Part shown: positions 1 to 7,228 of the stretch, piece after piece
How positions within the stretch are numbered: position 1 is the stretch's first letter
Layout of the letters: the number at the start of each line of letters is the position of its first letter
Source: DATKCN01 sp035513175
Lineage (GTDB): Bacteria > Chloroflexota > Chloroflexia > Thermomicrobiales > CFX8
Direction: 5' to 3'
Assembly: GCA_035513175.1 (NCBI GenBank)
Contig: DATKCN010000378.1
Location: 1-19,828 of the forward strand
DNA: 19,828 bases
Notes under the pieces: generated by a model
What the model saw: the letters and a program-made list of their open reading frames with translations, nothing else
The model's database searches: none
Told to the model about the DNA's origin: nothing
Translations under genes and position numbers: made by a program

Positions 1-1
1 C

Positions 2-925
2 TCAGGCGGGCTCGCGGCCTTCGTCCAGACGCGCCGGTCCGGCGACGAAGAGACGCAGGAAGTGCGCTTCATCTCCGTCGAAGGCTTCGTGACCGGCGCC
101 GTGTACGGTCCGGTCACGACCGCCGGCCCGGACGCTGAGCCAGAGATCGTCGAGCTGGCCTGGTCCTGGGACGCGTCCTCGCTGGCGATCCTGCGGGCGG
201 ACGGCGCCATCGAGGCGCTGGTCGGTCTGGACGACCCGTTCTTCGACAGTTCGGTTCCTCTCCCGCTCATCCCCGCCTCCAGGAACCAGATCAGCGCCGT
301 CACCTGGGGTCCGACCGGCGACGGCATTGCATATCTGATGGCGGGGGCCGACGGGCGACATCACCTGATGGTCGCGCCACGCGATGTTCAACCAATCGAC
401 GTGCTGGCAACCGACGGCGGCCGAGTCCGCACCGTCGCCGATTTTGAGTGGCTGCCGGGACGCGGCCGCGTCGCGTTCGTGGAGGATTCGCGGGTGCCTG
501 GCTCGCGCGCGCCCGCCTCCATATTCACGATCGTGCCGAATGGAACCGCGTTGGAGTTGCTGGTCAGCGCGAGCCGCTTTGCCCCGGCCGCGACGATCGG
601 CAAGATGAACGCGTCGCCCGACGCGCGTGAACTGGCGTTCTTTCTGTACGCGCCCGACGCGCAGGGACGACCCGAGTTTCAGACGCTGTGGGTGCTGCAC
701 ATCGACTCCGGTGAGCTGCGGGAGATCCCCGTCGAGCCCGGATACGTGGTTACCGACACCTGGTTCATGTCCGGCGGGCTGCTCTGGCGCGGAGTCGACC
801 TCGGCTCCACCAGCATCGACGCCGGCACGACGTACACCGGCGTCGAGCCGTTCATCCTCGCCTTCACCGACGCGGAGGGCGCGACATCCATCCTGTTCCA
901 GTCCACGCTCGTGGAAGACGAGTAG
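2..925 (+). CDS. TolB/PD40-like beta-propeller protein, 3' part (5' end outside window)
   Basis: The frame is open from the first bases of the window, so the start lies upstream; a GTG at 62 is inside the frame but has no reason to be the start. About 307 residues are visible. They contain several repeats of the WD40-like PD40/TolB type, each a Trp or aromatic residue followed by S/T-P/W-D-G/A and then a hydrophobic strand: AWSWDASSLAIL, VTWGPTGDGIAYL, FEWLPGRGRVAFV and NASPDARELAFFL. This is the usual look of a propeller blade set in secreted or periplasmic-type binding proteins. No catalytic motif is visible and the signal peptide, if any, is outside the window. It converges with the minus-strand block. 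The propeller fold is likely; the specific function is unknown. Confidence 0.75.
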   Translation, partial: SGGLAAFVQTRRSGDEETQEVRFISVEGFVTGAVYGPVTTAGPDAEPEIVELAWSWDASSLAILRADGAIEALVGLDDPFFDSSVPLPLIPASRNQISAVTWGPTGDGIAYLMAGADGRHHLMVAPRDVQPIDVLATDGGRVRTVADFEWLPGRGRVAFVEDSRVPGSRAPASIFTIVPNGTALELLVSASRFAPAATIGKMNASPDARELAFFLYAPDAQGRPEFQTLWVLHIDSGELREIPVEPGYVVTDTWFMSGGLLWRGVDLGSTSIDAGTTYTGVEPFILAFTDAEGATSILFQSTLVEDE

Positions 926-1023
926 CGCCCCGCCTCCGCGCGCTGGCCGCGGGTGACATCGGATGCTGACTGGTTCATTCACAGCGGTCCAGCATCGGCC
1001 CGGGTCGCCAGCGGGCCGCTGGC

Positions 1024-1052
1024 CGGCACATGATCATCCTTCCGATGTGCCG
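1024..1052. terminator. inverted repeat between convergent genes, possible terminator
   Basis: The 8-bp arms CGGCACAT (1024-1031) and ATGTGCCG (1045-1052) are perfect complements around a 13-nt loop. A second dyad, CGATCGC (1051-1057) with GCGATCG (1070-1076), follows directly. They lie between the ends of the convergent propeller gene and the M20 remnant, where a two-way terminator would be expected. There is no U-tract on either strand, so Rho-independent termination is doubtful. Confidence 0.3.
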
Positions 1053-1081
1053 ATCGCGCCACGGATAGTGCGATCGTTGTG

Positions 1082-1570
1082 CTACGCGGCCGGGGCGCCA
1101 CGACCAAGCATGTCCACGCCCATGCGCAGGATAACGCGGATCGTCGCGCCGATGCTGGGGACGTCGACCCACTCGTTGGCCTGATGGTAGCTGCCGCCAT
1201 GCGGACCGAACTGGATCGACGGGATGCCGAGGTCGGCGGCGAAGTAGTTGGTGTCGGCCATCCCCTGATTGTGCGTCAAAGCGGGCGCGCGACCGGTCTC
1301 TGCCTCGAAGGCGCGCGCGAAGGTCGAGACAACCGGGTGGTCGGCGGCGATCTCCCTCGGCGGATAGTAGGGCGGGTCGATCGACAGCTCGAACGTGGCC
1401 GGGGAATCGAGGGCGTCGACCAGCGCCCGCATCTCCGCCAGCACGCCTTCGCCAGTCTCGCCGGGCACGATGTGACGGTTGATCAGCACGCGCGCCCGTT
1501 CAGGCACGGTAATGACGTACTGATCGCTGCCCGAGTGGAACGAGAGCCGCTCAACGCGGAGGGAACGTTT
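1082..1570 (-). pseudogene. 3' remnant of an M20-family metallopeptidase
   Basis: The reading frame encodes about 160 residues that look like the last part of an M20 (ArgE/DapE/CPG2-type) peptidase: the end of the dimerisation domain (VLINRHIVPGET) and the C-terminal catalytic part with NQGMADTNYFAADLGIPSI, FGPHGG and the zinc-ligand region YHQANEWVDV. The N-terminal half, which carries the HxD, Asp and Glu-Glu metal and catalytic residues, is missing. Going upstream, similarity to M20 stops near 1567, where the frame enters the last codons of dnaX in another frame. An ATG at 1630 keeps the frame open but lies inside dnaX and has no ribosome site of its own. A working peptidase is therefore not expected. 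It reads as a gene truncated by deletion or rearrangement; a chimeric assembly join is the alternative. Confidence 0.75.
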
Positions 1571-3368
1571 CGTCGGGATCGACTTCTTCGGCGTCGAAGA
1601 CCGCCTTGGCGGACCGCAGTCTCCGCTCATCGACCGACGGCTCGCCGGAAGCGACAGATGGCGGCTCAGGCGCGACGGCCGCTGTCCGGCCCCCGCCGTT
1701 CGAGTCGTAGCTCCAGCCTGAATCGAGGGTCTCCCTGGCGCCTGCGCGCGCGGGAGGCGCGGGCGTCGGGTCGTCTCGCAGCTGAAACGACGCCCGCATC
1801 GTCCGTCCGGTGACGCGAGCGATGGCGTCCTCTATGACCGTGCGTATTTTCGGCTCGCTCAGCTTCTGTGCGTGGAACGGGTACGCGGCGACGAGGATCA
1901 GCGTTTCGCCTTCGACGCGCACCGGATCGGTCGACGCGAGCAGCGCTGCCGCCTTCAGGTCGACGACCTTGACTTCCGTGCGGATGCGTTCCCAGCTGGC
2001 CACGAACGGCTCGATGCTGTCGCTCGTGTCGTCGGCCACATCGCCATGCTGGGCCGGCGGCTGCGCGGCGGGCGCCGTCGCGGCGGGCTCTGGGCGGGAT
2101 TGTCGGATCGGCGTCGGCTCCGGGCGCGCCGCTCGTTCCGTCATCGCGGGAGGCGACGGGCGCTCCGGACGAGCGGGCGACGGCGGGCGTGCGTCACTCC
2201 TCGCGGGCTGGCTATGGGCAGCGGGAGGCGCGGCGCTCGCCCGCGGGGCCTCGACCAGCGAGGCGACGAGGGCCAGCTCGAGCGGAAGCTGTGGAAAGCC
2301 GCCGTTGCGAATCTTGAAGTCGACGTCGCTGAAGTGCTCGGTAATCCGCAACAGGTCATGCAACTCGAAGCGCTGAGCCAGCTCGTGGACGCGGGCGGTC
2401 GCCTCGGCCGGTCTTGCTCCGGCGCGCGAGAGCATCAGCAGGCGCAACAGCTCGATGACGTGCCTGCCGAAAGCGCGCATGTCCTGCCCGGCCTCGACGG
2501 CGCGTGCAATCGACGTCAGCCCGGCGGCCAGGTCGCGGTCCGCCAGCGCCTGGACGATGTCCAGCTCGAACCCATCGACCGAGATGCCGAGCATGCGCCG
2601 GGTGAGATCAGCCGTGATCCGGCCGTCGTCAATCTCGCGGGCAGCCGTGGAGAGCATGTCGACGAGCGACAGCGCGTCCCGCAGGCTGCCGGTCGAGCGG
2701 CGCACGACGATATCCAGCGCGTCGTCGTCGATCGCGATCCCCTCCTTCCCGCAGACGGCAAGGACGCGGGCGATCATCTGGTCGCGGGGGATGCGGTGGA
2801 AATCGTACCGCTGGCAGCGGGAAGCGATCGTTTCGGGCAGCTTGTCAGGCTCGGTCGTCGCCAGCACGAAGATCGTATTGGGGGGCGGCTCTTCGAGCGT
2901 CTTCAGGAAGGCGTTGAACGCTTCCTTTGTGAGCTGATGCGCCTCGTCGATGATGTAGAACTTCGTCTTCAGTTGCGTCGGGGCGTATCGCACCTGCTCG
3001 CGCAGGTTTCGAATGTCATCAATGCTGCGGTTCGACGCGGCGTCGATCTCGATGATGTCGGTCGCGCGGGACTCGTTGATCGCGGCACACGCGTCGCACG
3101 CGTTGCAGGGGCGGTTCGCCGGATCCGGATCGAGACAGTTGACAGCCTTCGCCAGCAGACGCGCCGTCGTCGTCTTGCCGGTGCCACGCGGACCGCAGAA
3201 CAGGTAGGCGTGCGCCACCCGGCCGCTTCCGACCGCATTGCGCAGTGTGCGGCTGATGTGCTGCTGTCCAACCAGCTCGTGCTCATCGAACGTTGCCGGG
3301 CGGTGCTTGCGATAGAGCGATTGCGTGCGGCCGGGCGTTGTGTCGCCCGCAGCAGGTTCCGGAGGCAT
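1551..3368 (-). CDS. dnaX: DNA polymerase III subunit gamma/tau
   Basis: This is the clamp-loader ATPase of the replisome, 605 residues, which opens and loads the beta clamp; tau also ties the loader to the polymerase. The N-terminal AAA+ module is complete: Walker A GPRGTGKTT (59-67), the four-cysteine zinc site (Cys78, 88, 91, 94), Walker B YIIDEAH (138-144), sensor 1 in ATTEPDKLPET (about 170-180), the SRC arginine finger (183-185) and sensor 2 STGSLRDALS (about 225-234). A Pro/Ala-rich linker (about 385-440) leads to a tau-type C-terminal domain ending in KAVFDAEEVD. The ATG at 3368 directly precedes the family N-terminus. I saw no A-rich slippery run, so a frameshifted gamma form is not evident. 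The last residues and the stop lie in sequence shared out of frame with the M20 remnant. It is third in an HD-rodA-dnaX series. Confidence 0.97.
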   Translation of the reverse strand: MPPEPAAGDTTPGRTQSLYRKHRPATFDEHELVGQQHISRTLRNAVGSGRVAHAYLFCGPRGTGKTTTARLLAKAVNCLDPDPANRPCNACDACAAINESRATDIIEIDAASNRSIDDIRNLREQVRYAPTQLKTKFYIIDEAHQLTKEAFNAFLKTLEEPPPNTIFVLATTEPDKLPETIASRCQRYDFHRIPRDQMIARVLAVCGKEGIAIDDDALDIVVRRSTGSLRDALSLVDMLSTAAREIDDGRITADLTRRMLGISVDGFELDIVQALADRDLAAGLTSIARAVEAGQDMRAFGRHVIELLRLLMLSRAGARPAEATARVHELAQRFELHDLLRITEHFSDVDFKIRNGGFPQLPLELALVASLVEAPRASAAPPAAHSQPARSDARPPSPARPERPSPPAMTERAARPEPTPIRQSRPEPAATAPAAQPPAQHGDVADDTSDSIEPFVASWERIRTEVKVVDLKAAALLASTDPVRVEGETLILVAAYPFHAQKLSEPKIRTVIEDAIARVTGRTMRASFQLRDDPTPAPPARAGARETLDSGWSYDSNGGGRTAAVAPEPPSVASGEPSVDERRLRSAKAVFDAEEVDPDETFPPR

Positions 3369-3442
3369 TGCGAATCCATCTCGTTGGGGCGCTCGCTCCG
3401 ATCGCCGTGACGGGCGCGAACATGTCCGTACGGGTTGCCGCT

Positions 3443-3448
3443 AGTATA
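3443..3448 (-). promoter_or_regulatory. possible -10 element for dnaX
   Basis: On the minus strand the rodA-dnaX spacer (93 bp) contains TATACT, one mismatch from the TATAAT consensus, about 75 bp upstream of the dnaX start. No recognisable -35 hexamer lies at the usual distance. dnaX may have its own start site here in addition to read-through from rodA. Confidence 0.3.
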
Positions 3449-3461
3449 GCCGACGCAGCCG

Positions 3462-4625
3462 CTACCGGCGCGTCTGAGACTGAAATCCCAGCCCGCGATG
3501 GTTCATCACGACGCTCTGCAGGATCCCAATCGCGGACATCGTCACGAACAGTGACGTCCCGCCGAGCGAGATGAAGGGGAGCGGAATGCCGGTGACAGGC
3601 ATGATCCCGAGGTTCATGCCGATGTTGACGAACATCTGAAAGAAGATCATGACCGCGACCCCGACCGCGAGCTGCTGCCCGAAGGTGTCCCGCGCGATGC
3701 CGACCACGCGCAGGATGCGCCACAGCAGCAGCATGAAGGTGAAGAACAGCGCGATGCCGCCAACAAATCCGAACATGCTCATCGCGTGTGCGAACACGAA
3801 GTCCGAGGTGCGCACTGACAGCAACTGGAATTCGCTCTGGCTCCCGCCGGAGAGACCATGTCCGAACCAGCCGGCCGAGCCGATCGTCACCTGCGCCTGT
3901 ATGATGTTGAAGCCCTCCCCGAAGTAGTCGCGATACGGATCGTAGGAGACCATCAGGCGGTCCCGCTGATAGGGCAGCAACATGTACCGCCAGGCAAACA
4001 GGCTGCCCGGAATTGCAAGCGCGACGACGCCCGCCAGATACAGCAGCCGGGTGGAGGACATGAGCATCATGACGAACCAGACGACGCCGAACACCACCGA
4101 TGTTCCGAGGTCCGGTTGCTCGAAGACAAGCAGGAAAGGAACCCCGACGATCGCGATCGAGATCAGGAAATTCTGAAAGCGATCCATTTCATCGTGATGC
4201 TCGCTGATGAACGCCGCCAGCGCGATGATGACCCCCAGCTTGGCGACCTCCGACGGCTGAAACGACACCGGTCCGATGTAGATCCAGCGGGTCGCGCCGA
4301 GAATCGACGTGCCGATGAACATCAGGGATAGCAGCAGCGCGATCGACGCGCCATAGATCACCGGCGCCAGCGACTTGAGAAAGCGGTAGTTGACCGACGC
4401 CAGCACCACCATCGCGATCACCCCGGAGATGGCGAACATTCCCTGCCGGATAACCGGCGAGCCAAGCGTAATGGCGCCCGCGCCATCCGCGCTCCAGATG
4501 GTCACGAGCCCGAAGCCGGTCAGGACCGCCACCAGCACCAGCATGAACGGGTCGAGCTCGGTGGTCTGCGCTGTTGTCGATCTGGCGCGTCCCTGCGCGC
4601 CCCGAAGTCCAGCGATGGTCGCCAT
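3462..4625 (-). CDS. rodA: peptidoglycan polymerase RodA (SEDS/FtsW-RodA family)
   Basis: A SEDS-family membrane glycosyltransferase of 387 residues that polymerises lipid II into glycan strands during cell elongation. Visible family signatures are GATRWIYIGPVSFQPSEVAKL (in two blocks, GATRW at 110-114 and FQPSE at 122-126), EQPDLGTS (169-176) and the C-terminal block NIGMNLGIMPVTGIPLPFIS (334-353) followed by LGGTS. About ten hydrophobic segments span the protein. The conserved Asp of the TDF motif, considered catalytic in RodA, is present as Asp275 in SDFVFA. The acidic residues that normally follow (AEE) are replaced by HAMSMFG. RodA is favoured over FtsW by MPVTGIPLPF and by mreB about 1.5 kb away. 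It starts 3 bp after the HD gene stop, so it is translationally linked to it. No PBP2, mreC or mreD gene is in the window. Confidence 0.95.
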   Translation of the reverse strand: MATIAGLRGAQGRARSTTAQTTELDPFMLVLVAVLTGFGLVTIWSADGAGAITLGSPVIRQGMFAISGVIAMVVLASVNYRFLKSLAPVIYGASIALLLSLMFIGTSILGATRWIYIGPVSFQPSEVAKLGVIIALAAFISEHHDEMDRFQNFLISIAIVGVPFLLVFEQPDLGTSVVFGVVWFVMMLMSSTRLLYLAGVVALAIPGSLFAWRYMLLPYQRDRLMVSYDPYRDYFGEGFNIIQAQVTIGSAGWFGHGLSGGSQSEFQLLSVRTSDFVFAHAMSMFGFVGGIALFFTFMLLLWRILRVVGIARDTFGQQLAVGVAVMIFFQMFVNIGMNLGIMPVTGIPLPFISLGGTSLFVTMSAIGILQSVVMNHRGLGFQSQTRR

Positions 4626-4628
4626 GCG

Positions 4629-5402
4629 CTACAACAGCTCCACCCCGTTGATCGTAATATGGAAGTCGCACTGCAGGAACTCGGCGGCGCGGCGGCTCAT
4701 CAGCATGCGTGGCAGGAAGATCTCGAAGTAGTGCATCACCTGCGCAACGGTCGTGTCGATCGTCAGCTCCAGGGTGATCGTCCTGTTCGGCTCATCGACG
4801 CGCAGGAAGGATGACTGCGAGGCGTAGTTGACGCGGTCGTGAGCGTCGAACGTCGTCGGGTCGGGATTGCGCACCCGCGAGCGATGCACGTCCGACTTGT
4901 CGGCCAATATCAGCGCCGCGCCGACCGGATGCACGGCCTCGCCCAGGCGTGCGGAGTCGTCGCCATGGCTGCCGATCGCGCCCATGATGATGGCGACATC
5001 GGTCGGCGGCATGCCCAGACGGTTCAGGATGTCACGCGCCAGCAGCGCGCCGGTGAGACTGTGGTCGTAGCGGCTGATGGCGTTGCCCATGTCGTGCAGG
5101 TAGCCGGAAATCGCCGCCAGCTCCTGATGCTCCGCGTCGTATCCGAGATGGCGCAGCACATTGCGGGCGATGCGGGAGACGAGCGTCACATGGCGAATGC
5201 CATGCTCGGTGTAACCGAGCACAGCCAGGCTGGTGTTGGCCTGCTCGATCAGGGCCGCCACTTCGGCGTCGCGCGCAACCATGTCGAAGGTCACGACATC
5301 CGGCGCCGGGTCGGGACGATGCGCGAGCCCCGGACGGACGGGACGCTCCCCGGTTATCTCGACGCTCTCCAACATTTCGGGCTCGTTATGCTCGTGCGCC
5401 AA
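4629..5402 (-). CDS. HD-domain metal-dependent phosphohydrolase
   Basis: A 257-residue protein with an HD domain: His71 in GIRHV, the His103-Asp104 pair in YLHDMGN, His114, His146 in GSHGD, and Asp168/Asp171 in ADKSDVH. These are the metal ligands of HD phosphohydrolases, so hydrolysis of a phosphate ester or nucleotide is likely; the substrate cannot be told. About 45 N-terminal residues are low in predicted structure, and a roughly 80-residue C-terminal part (FDAHDRVNYASQ onward) does not match a family I know. The start is TTG at 5402, supported by GGAGGG at 5410-5415, 7 nt upstream; the first in-frame ATG is nine codons later with no such site. A TATAAT lies just upstream. It leads the HD-rodA-dnaX unit, which hints at a role near growth or cell-wall control, but that is only context. 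Confidence 0.88.
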   Translation of the reverse strand: MAHEHNEPEMLESVEITGERPVRPGLAHRPDPAPDVVTFDMVARDAEVAALIEQANTSLAVLGYTEHGIRHVTLVSRIARNVLRHLGYDAEHQELAAISGYLHDMGNAISRYDHSLTGALLARDILNRLGMPPTDVAIIMGAIGSHGDDSARLGEAVHPVGAALILADKSDVHRSRVRNPDPTTFDAHDRVNYASQSSFLRVDEPNRTITLELTIDTTVAQVMHYFEIFLPRMLMSRRAAEFLQCDFHITINGVELL

Positions 5403-5435
5403 TCGTGATCCCTCCGCCGCGCGTCTGAACGAGTG

Positions 5436-5441
5436 ATTATA
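5436..5441 (-). promoter_or_regulatory. -10 element (TATAAT) for the HD-rodA-dnaX unit
   Basis: A perfect TATAAT reads on the minus strand, preceded by TTGAC immediately upstream. It would start transcription near 5429, giving a leader of about 27 nt that contains the GGAGGG ribosome site and the TTG start at 5402. At 17 bp spacing the -35 position reads CTCCCA, so the -35 is poor. Confidence 0.55.
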
Positions 5442-5482
5442 GTCAATCGTGCGGGACCTGGGAGGGGGGACGGTTTGCCGGG

Positions 5483-6055
5483 CTATTCCCAGCTCCAGCG
5501 GTCGTAGGAGCGCACCTCGTCGAGCGGCTTGCGGTCGCGGGGCCGCAGCTCCCGTTCGAGCGTGCGCTCGTCCAGATCCTCGAAGGCGCCGGGCAAGCCG
5601 ACGGCGGTCAGGGCCAGCACGCGCACATGCCTTGGGATGCCCAGCGCGGCGCGCACGCCCACTTCGTCGAACCCGCCCATCGGATGCGTATGCAGGCCCA
5701 GCTCGGTCGCTTGCAGCAACAGATTCTCAAGCGCCAGCCCGCCGTCCATAAGATAGTGCTCCTTGCCGTCAACGATCTGCCCGTCCTCCGGCGCGCCGCA
5801 CAGCGCAATGAGGATCGGCGCCGCTTTAGCGTAGGCGTTGCCACGGGTGAGCGTCTCGCGGACGGCGTCGAGCACCGTCGCTTCCCGGGCGACAATGAAG
5901 CGCCACGGCTGGCGGTTGCCGTACGACGGGGCCCAGCGGGCCGCCTCCAGCAGCGTCTCGATCGTGTCGTCGGACAACGGGTCGGTCGCGAACCGGCGGC
6001 TGCTGAAGCGGCGAGCGATGCTGCCGGCGACTGGATATTCAGGCGCATCGGACAT
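5483..6055 (-). CDS. nitroreductase-family FMN oxidoreductase
   Basis: A 190-residue single-domain flavoprotein of the nitroreductase family, which uses FMN and NAD(P)H to reduce nitro-aromatics, quinones or related compounds. Family marks are the N-terminal SSRRFATDPLSDDTIETLL (phosphate/FMN-binding Arg pair near 19-20), the APSYGNRQPWRFIV block (about 42-55) and GLHTHPMGGFDE (about 120-131). The length is normal for the short subfamily. The ATG at 6055 has GAGG seven nt upstream. It starts 28 bp after mreB and is probably co-transcribed with it, although no functional link is obvious. The substrate is unknown. Confidence 0.93.
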   Translation of the reverse strand: MSDAPEYPVAGSIARRFSSRRFATDPLSDDTIETLLEAARWAPSYGNRQPWRFIVAREATVLDAVRETLTRGNAYAKAAPILIALCGAPEDGQIVDGKEHYLMDGGLALENLLLQATELGLHTHPMGGFDEVGVRAALGIPRHVRVLALTAVGLPGAFEDLDERTLERELRPRDRKPLDEVRSYDRWSWE

Positions 6056-6083
6056 GAAAGGGCCTCACATATCTCCGGCGCGG

Positions 6084-7088
6084 CTACGGCTCTTCGAGCG
6101 AGTCGCGCAGGATGTCGAAGTACTCCAGCGCCAGTCCGGTGCCGATGGCGACGGCCGAGAGCGGGTCGTCCGCGACATAGCACGGCACGCCCGTTACCTC
6201 GGTGAGCAGGTCGCTGAGGTTGCGCAGCAGCGCGCCGCCGCCAGTGAGGATCATGCCCTTGTCGATGATGTCCGAGGAAAGCTCGGGTGGCGTCTCCTCC
6301 AGTACGGCGCGCACGGCGCCGATGATGGCCTCCAGCGGCTCGGTGATGGCCTCGACGATCTCGTTGGAGTGGATGCGGATGGTGCGTGGCAGTCCGGCCA
6401 CCTCGTCGCGACCCCGAACCTCCATCGTGGCGTCCTCGTCAAGCGGCATTGCGGAGCCGATGGCGATCTTGACCTCTTCGGCGGTGCGCTCGCCGATGCG
6501 CAGGTTGTACTTGCGCTTGATGTAGTTGGCGATAGCCTCATCGAAGCGGTTGCCGCCAACGCGGATCGAGTGCGCCTTGACAATGCCGTTGAGGGAAATG
6601 ACGGCCACCTCCGTCGTGCCGCCGCCTATGTCGATGATCATGTTGCCGCTCGGGTCGGCGACCGGCACCTTGGCCCCGATGGCGGCGGCCAGCGGCTCGG
6701 AGATCAGGTACGCGCGCCGGGCTCCGGCCGCCAGCGCCGCGTCACGCACCGCGCGCCGTTCGACGCCGGTGACGCCGGCCGGGACGCAGATCATCACGTC
6801 CGGCTTGGTGAGCGAGAAACGGCCGACGGCCTTGTAGATGAAGTAGCGCAGCATCTCTTGAGTGACAACGTAGTCGGCGATCACCCCGTCGCGCATCGGA
6901 CGCACGACCTCGATGGTGTCACGCGGCTCGCGGCCAAGCATGTTGCGGGCAGCCAGCCCGACCGCTTTTACCTTGCCGTCACGAGCGGAGATGGCGACGA
7001 CCGAAGGCTCGTTGATGACGATGCCGCGCCCACGCACGAAGACGAGGACGTTGGCCGTCCCCAGATCGATTCCCAGCTGCTTTGCCAA
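6084..7088 (-). CDS. mreB: rod-shape-determining actin homologue MreB/Mbl
   Basis: A 334-residue actin-fold ATPase that forms membrane-bound filaments guiding the elongation machinery. The sequence shows phosphate loop 1 IDLGTANVLVFV (7-18), the conserved SEPLAAAIG (130-138, with catalytic-type Glu131), phosphate loop 2 IIDIGGGTTE (151-160) and the C-terminal adenosine loop MILTGGGALL. Length and motifs are standard. The start is TTG at 7088: the family N-terminus begins at once and an in-frame stop lies three codons upstream, so no alternative exists. The ribosome site is weak (GGGGT about 10 nt upstream). It lies downstream of murA, behind a terminator hairpin, as mbl does in Bacillus, so Mbl is an equally good name. 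I could not find a convincing promoter in the 140 bp upstream. Confidence 0.97.
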   Translation of the reverse strand: MAKQLGIDLGTANVLVFVRGRGIVINEPSVVAISARDGKVKAVGLAARNMLGREPRDTIEVVRPMRDGVIADYVVTQEMLRYFIYKAVGRFSLTKPDVMICVPAGVTGVERRAVRDAALAAGARRAYLISEPLAAAIGAKVPVADPSGNMIIDIGGGTTEVAVISLNGIVKAHSIRVGGNRFDEAIANYIKRKYNLRIGERTAEEVKIAIGSAMPLDEDATMEVRGRDEVAGLPRTIRIHSNEIVEAITEPLEAIIGAVRAVLEETPPELSSDIIDKGMILTGGGALLRNLSDLLTEVTGVPCYVADDPLSAVAIGTGLALEYFDILRDSLEEP

Positions 7089-7152
7089 GGTTTGTTACCC
7101 CGAAACCAGAGATGACGGTTAAGACGCACGCCAGGACGCGACACATGGAAAC

Positions 7153-7185
7153 GGACGCCCCAACGCCGCCAAAGGCGTGGCGTCC
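7153..7185 (-). terminator. hairpin terminator after murA
   Basis: GGACGCC (7153-7159) pairs with GGCGTCC (7179-7185), and ACGCC (7163-7167) pairs with GGCGT (7174-7178), with a 3-nt bulge and a 6-nt loop. The stem lies about 44 nt downstream of the murA stop. On the minus strand it is followed by GTTTCC, a short T-rich tract. It probably ends the atp-murA transcript and separates it from mreB. Confidence 0.6.
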
Positions 7186-7228
7186 GCGCCTTGCAGTCTA
7201 TCACGGCTTGACCCGCCGAAACGGATCG

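Noticed and set aside
2..982. Minus-strand open frame opposite the propeller gene
   Set aside because: The plus strand has repeated propeller-blade motifs; the minus-strand protein is Arg/Gly/Asp-rich without any motif.
1551..3368. Programmed frameshift in dnaX to make gamma
   Set aside because: No run of A/T suitable for slippage was seen in the gene, and the tau-type C-terminal domain is in frame.
1872..3410. 512-codon plus-strand open frame opposite dnaX
   Set aside because: It is antisense to dnaX, with Arg/Asp/Gly-biased composition and no recognisable domain.
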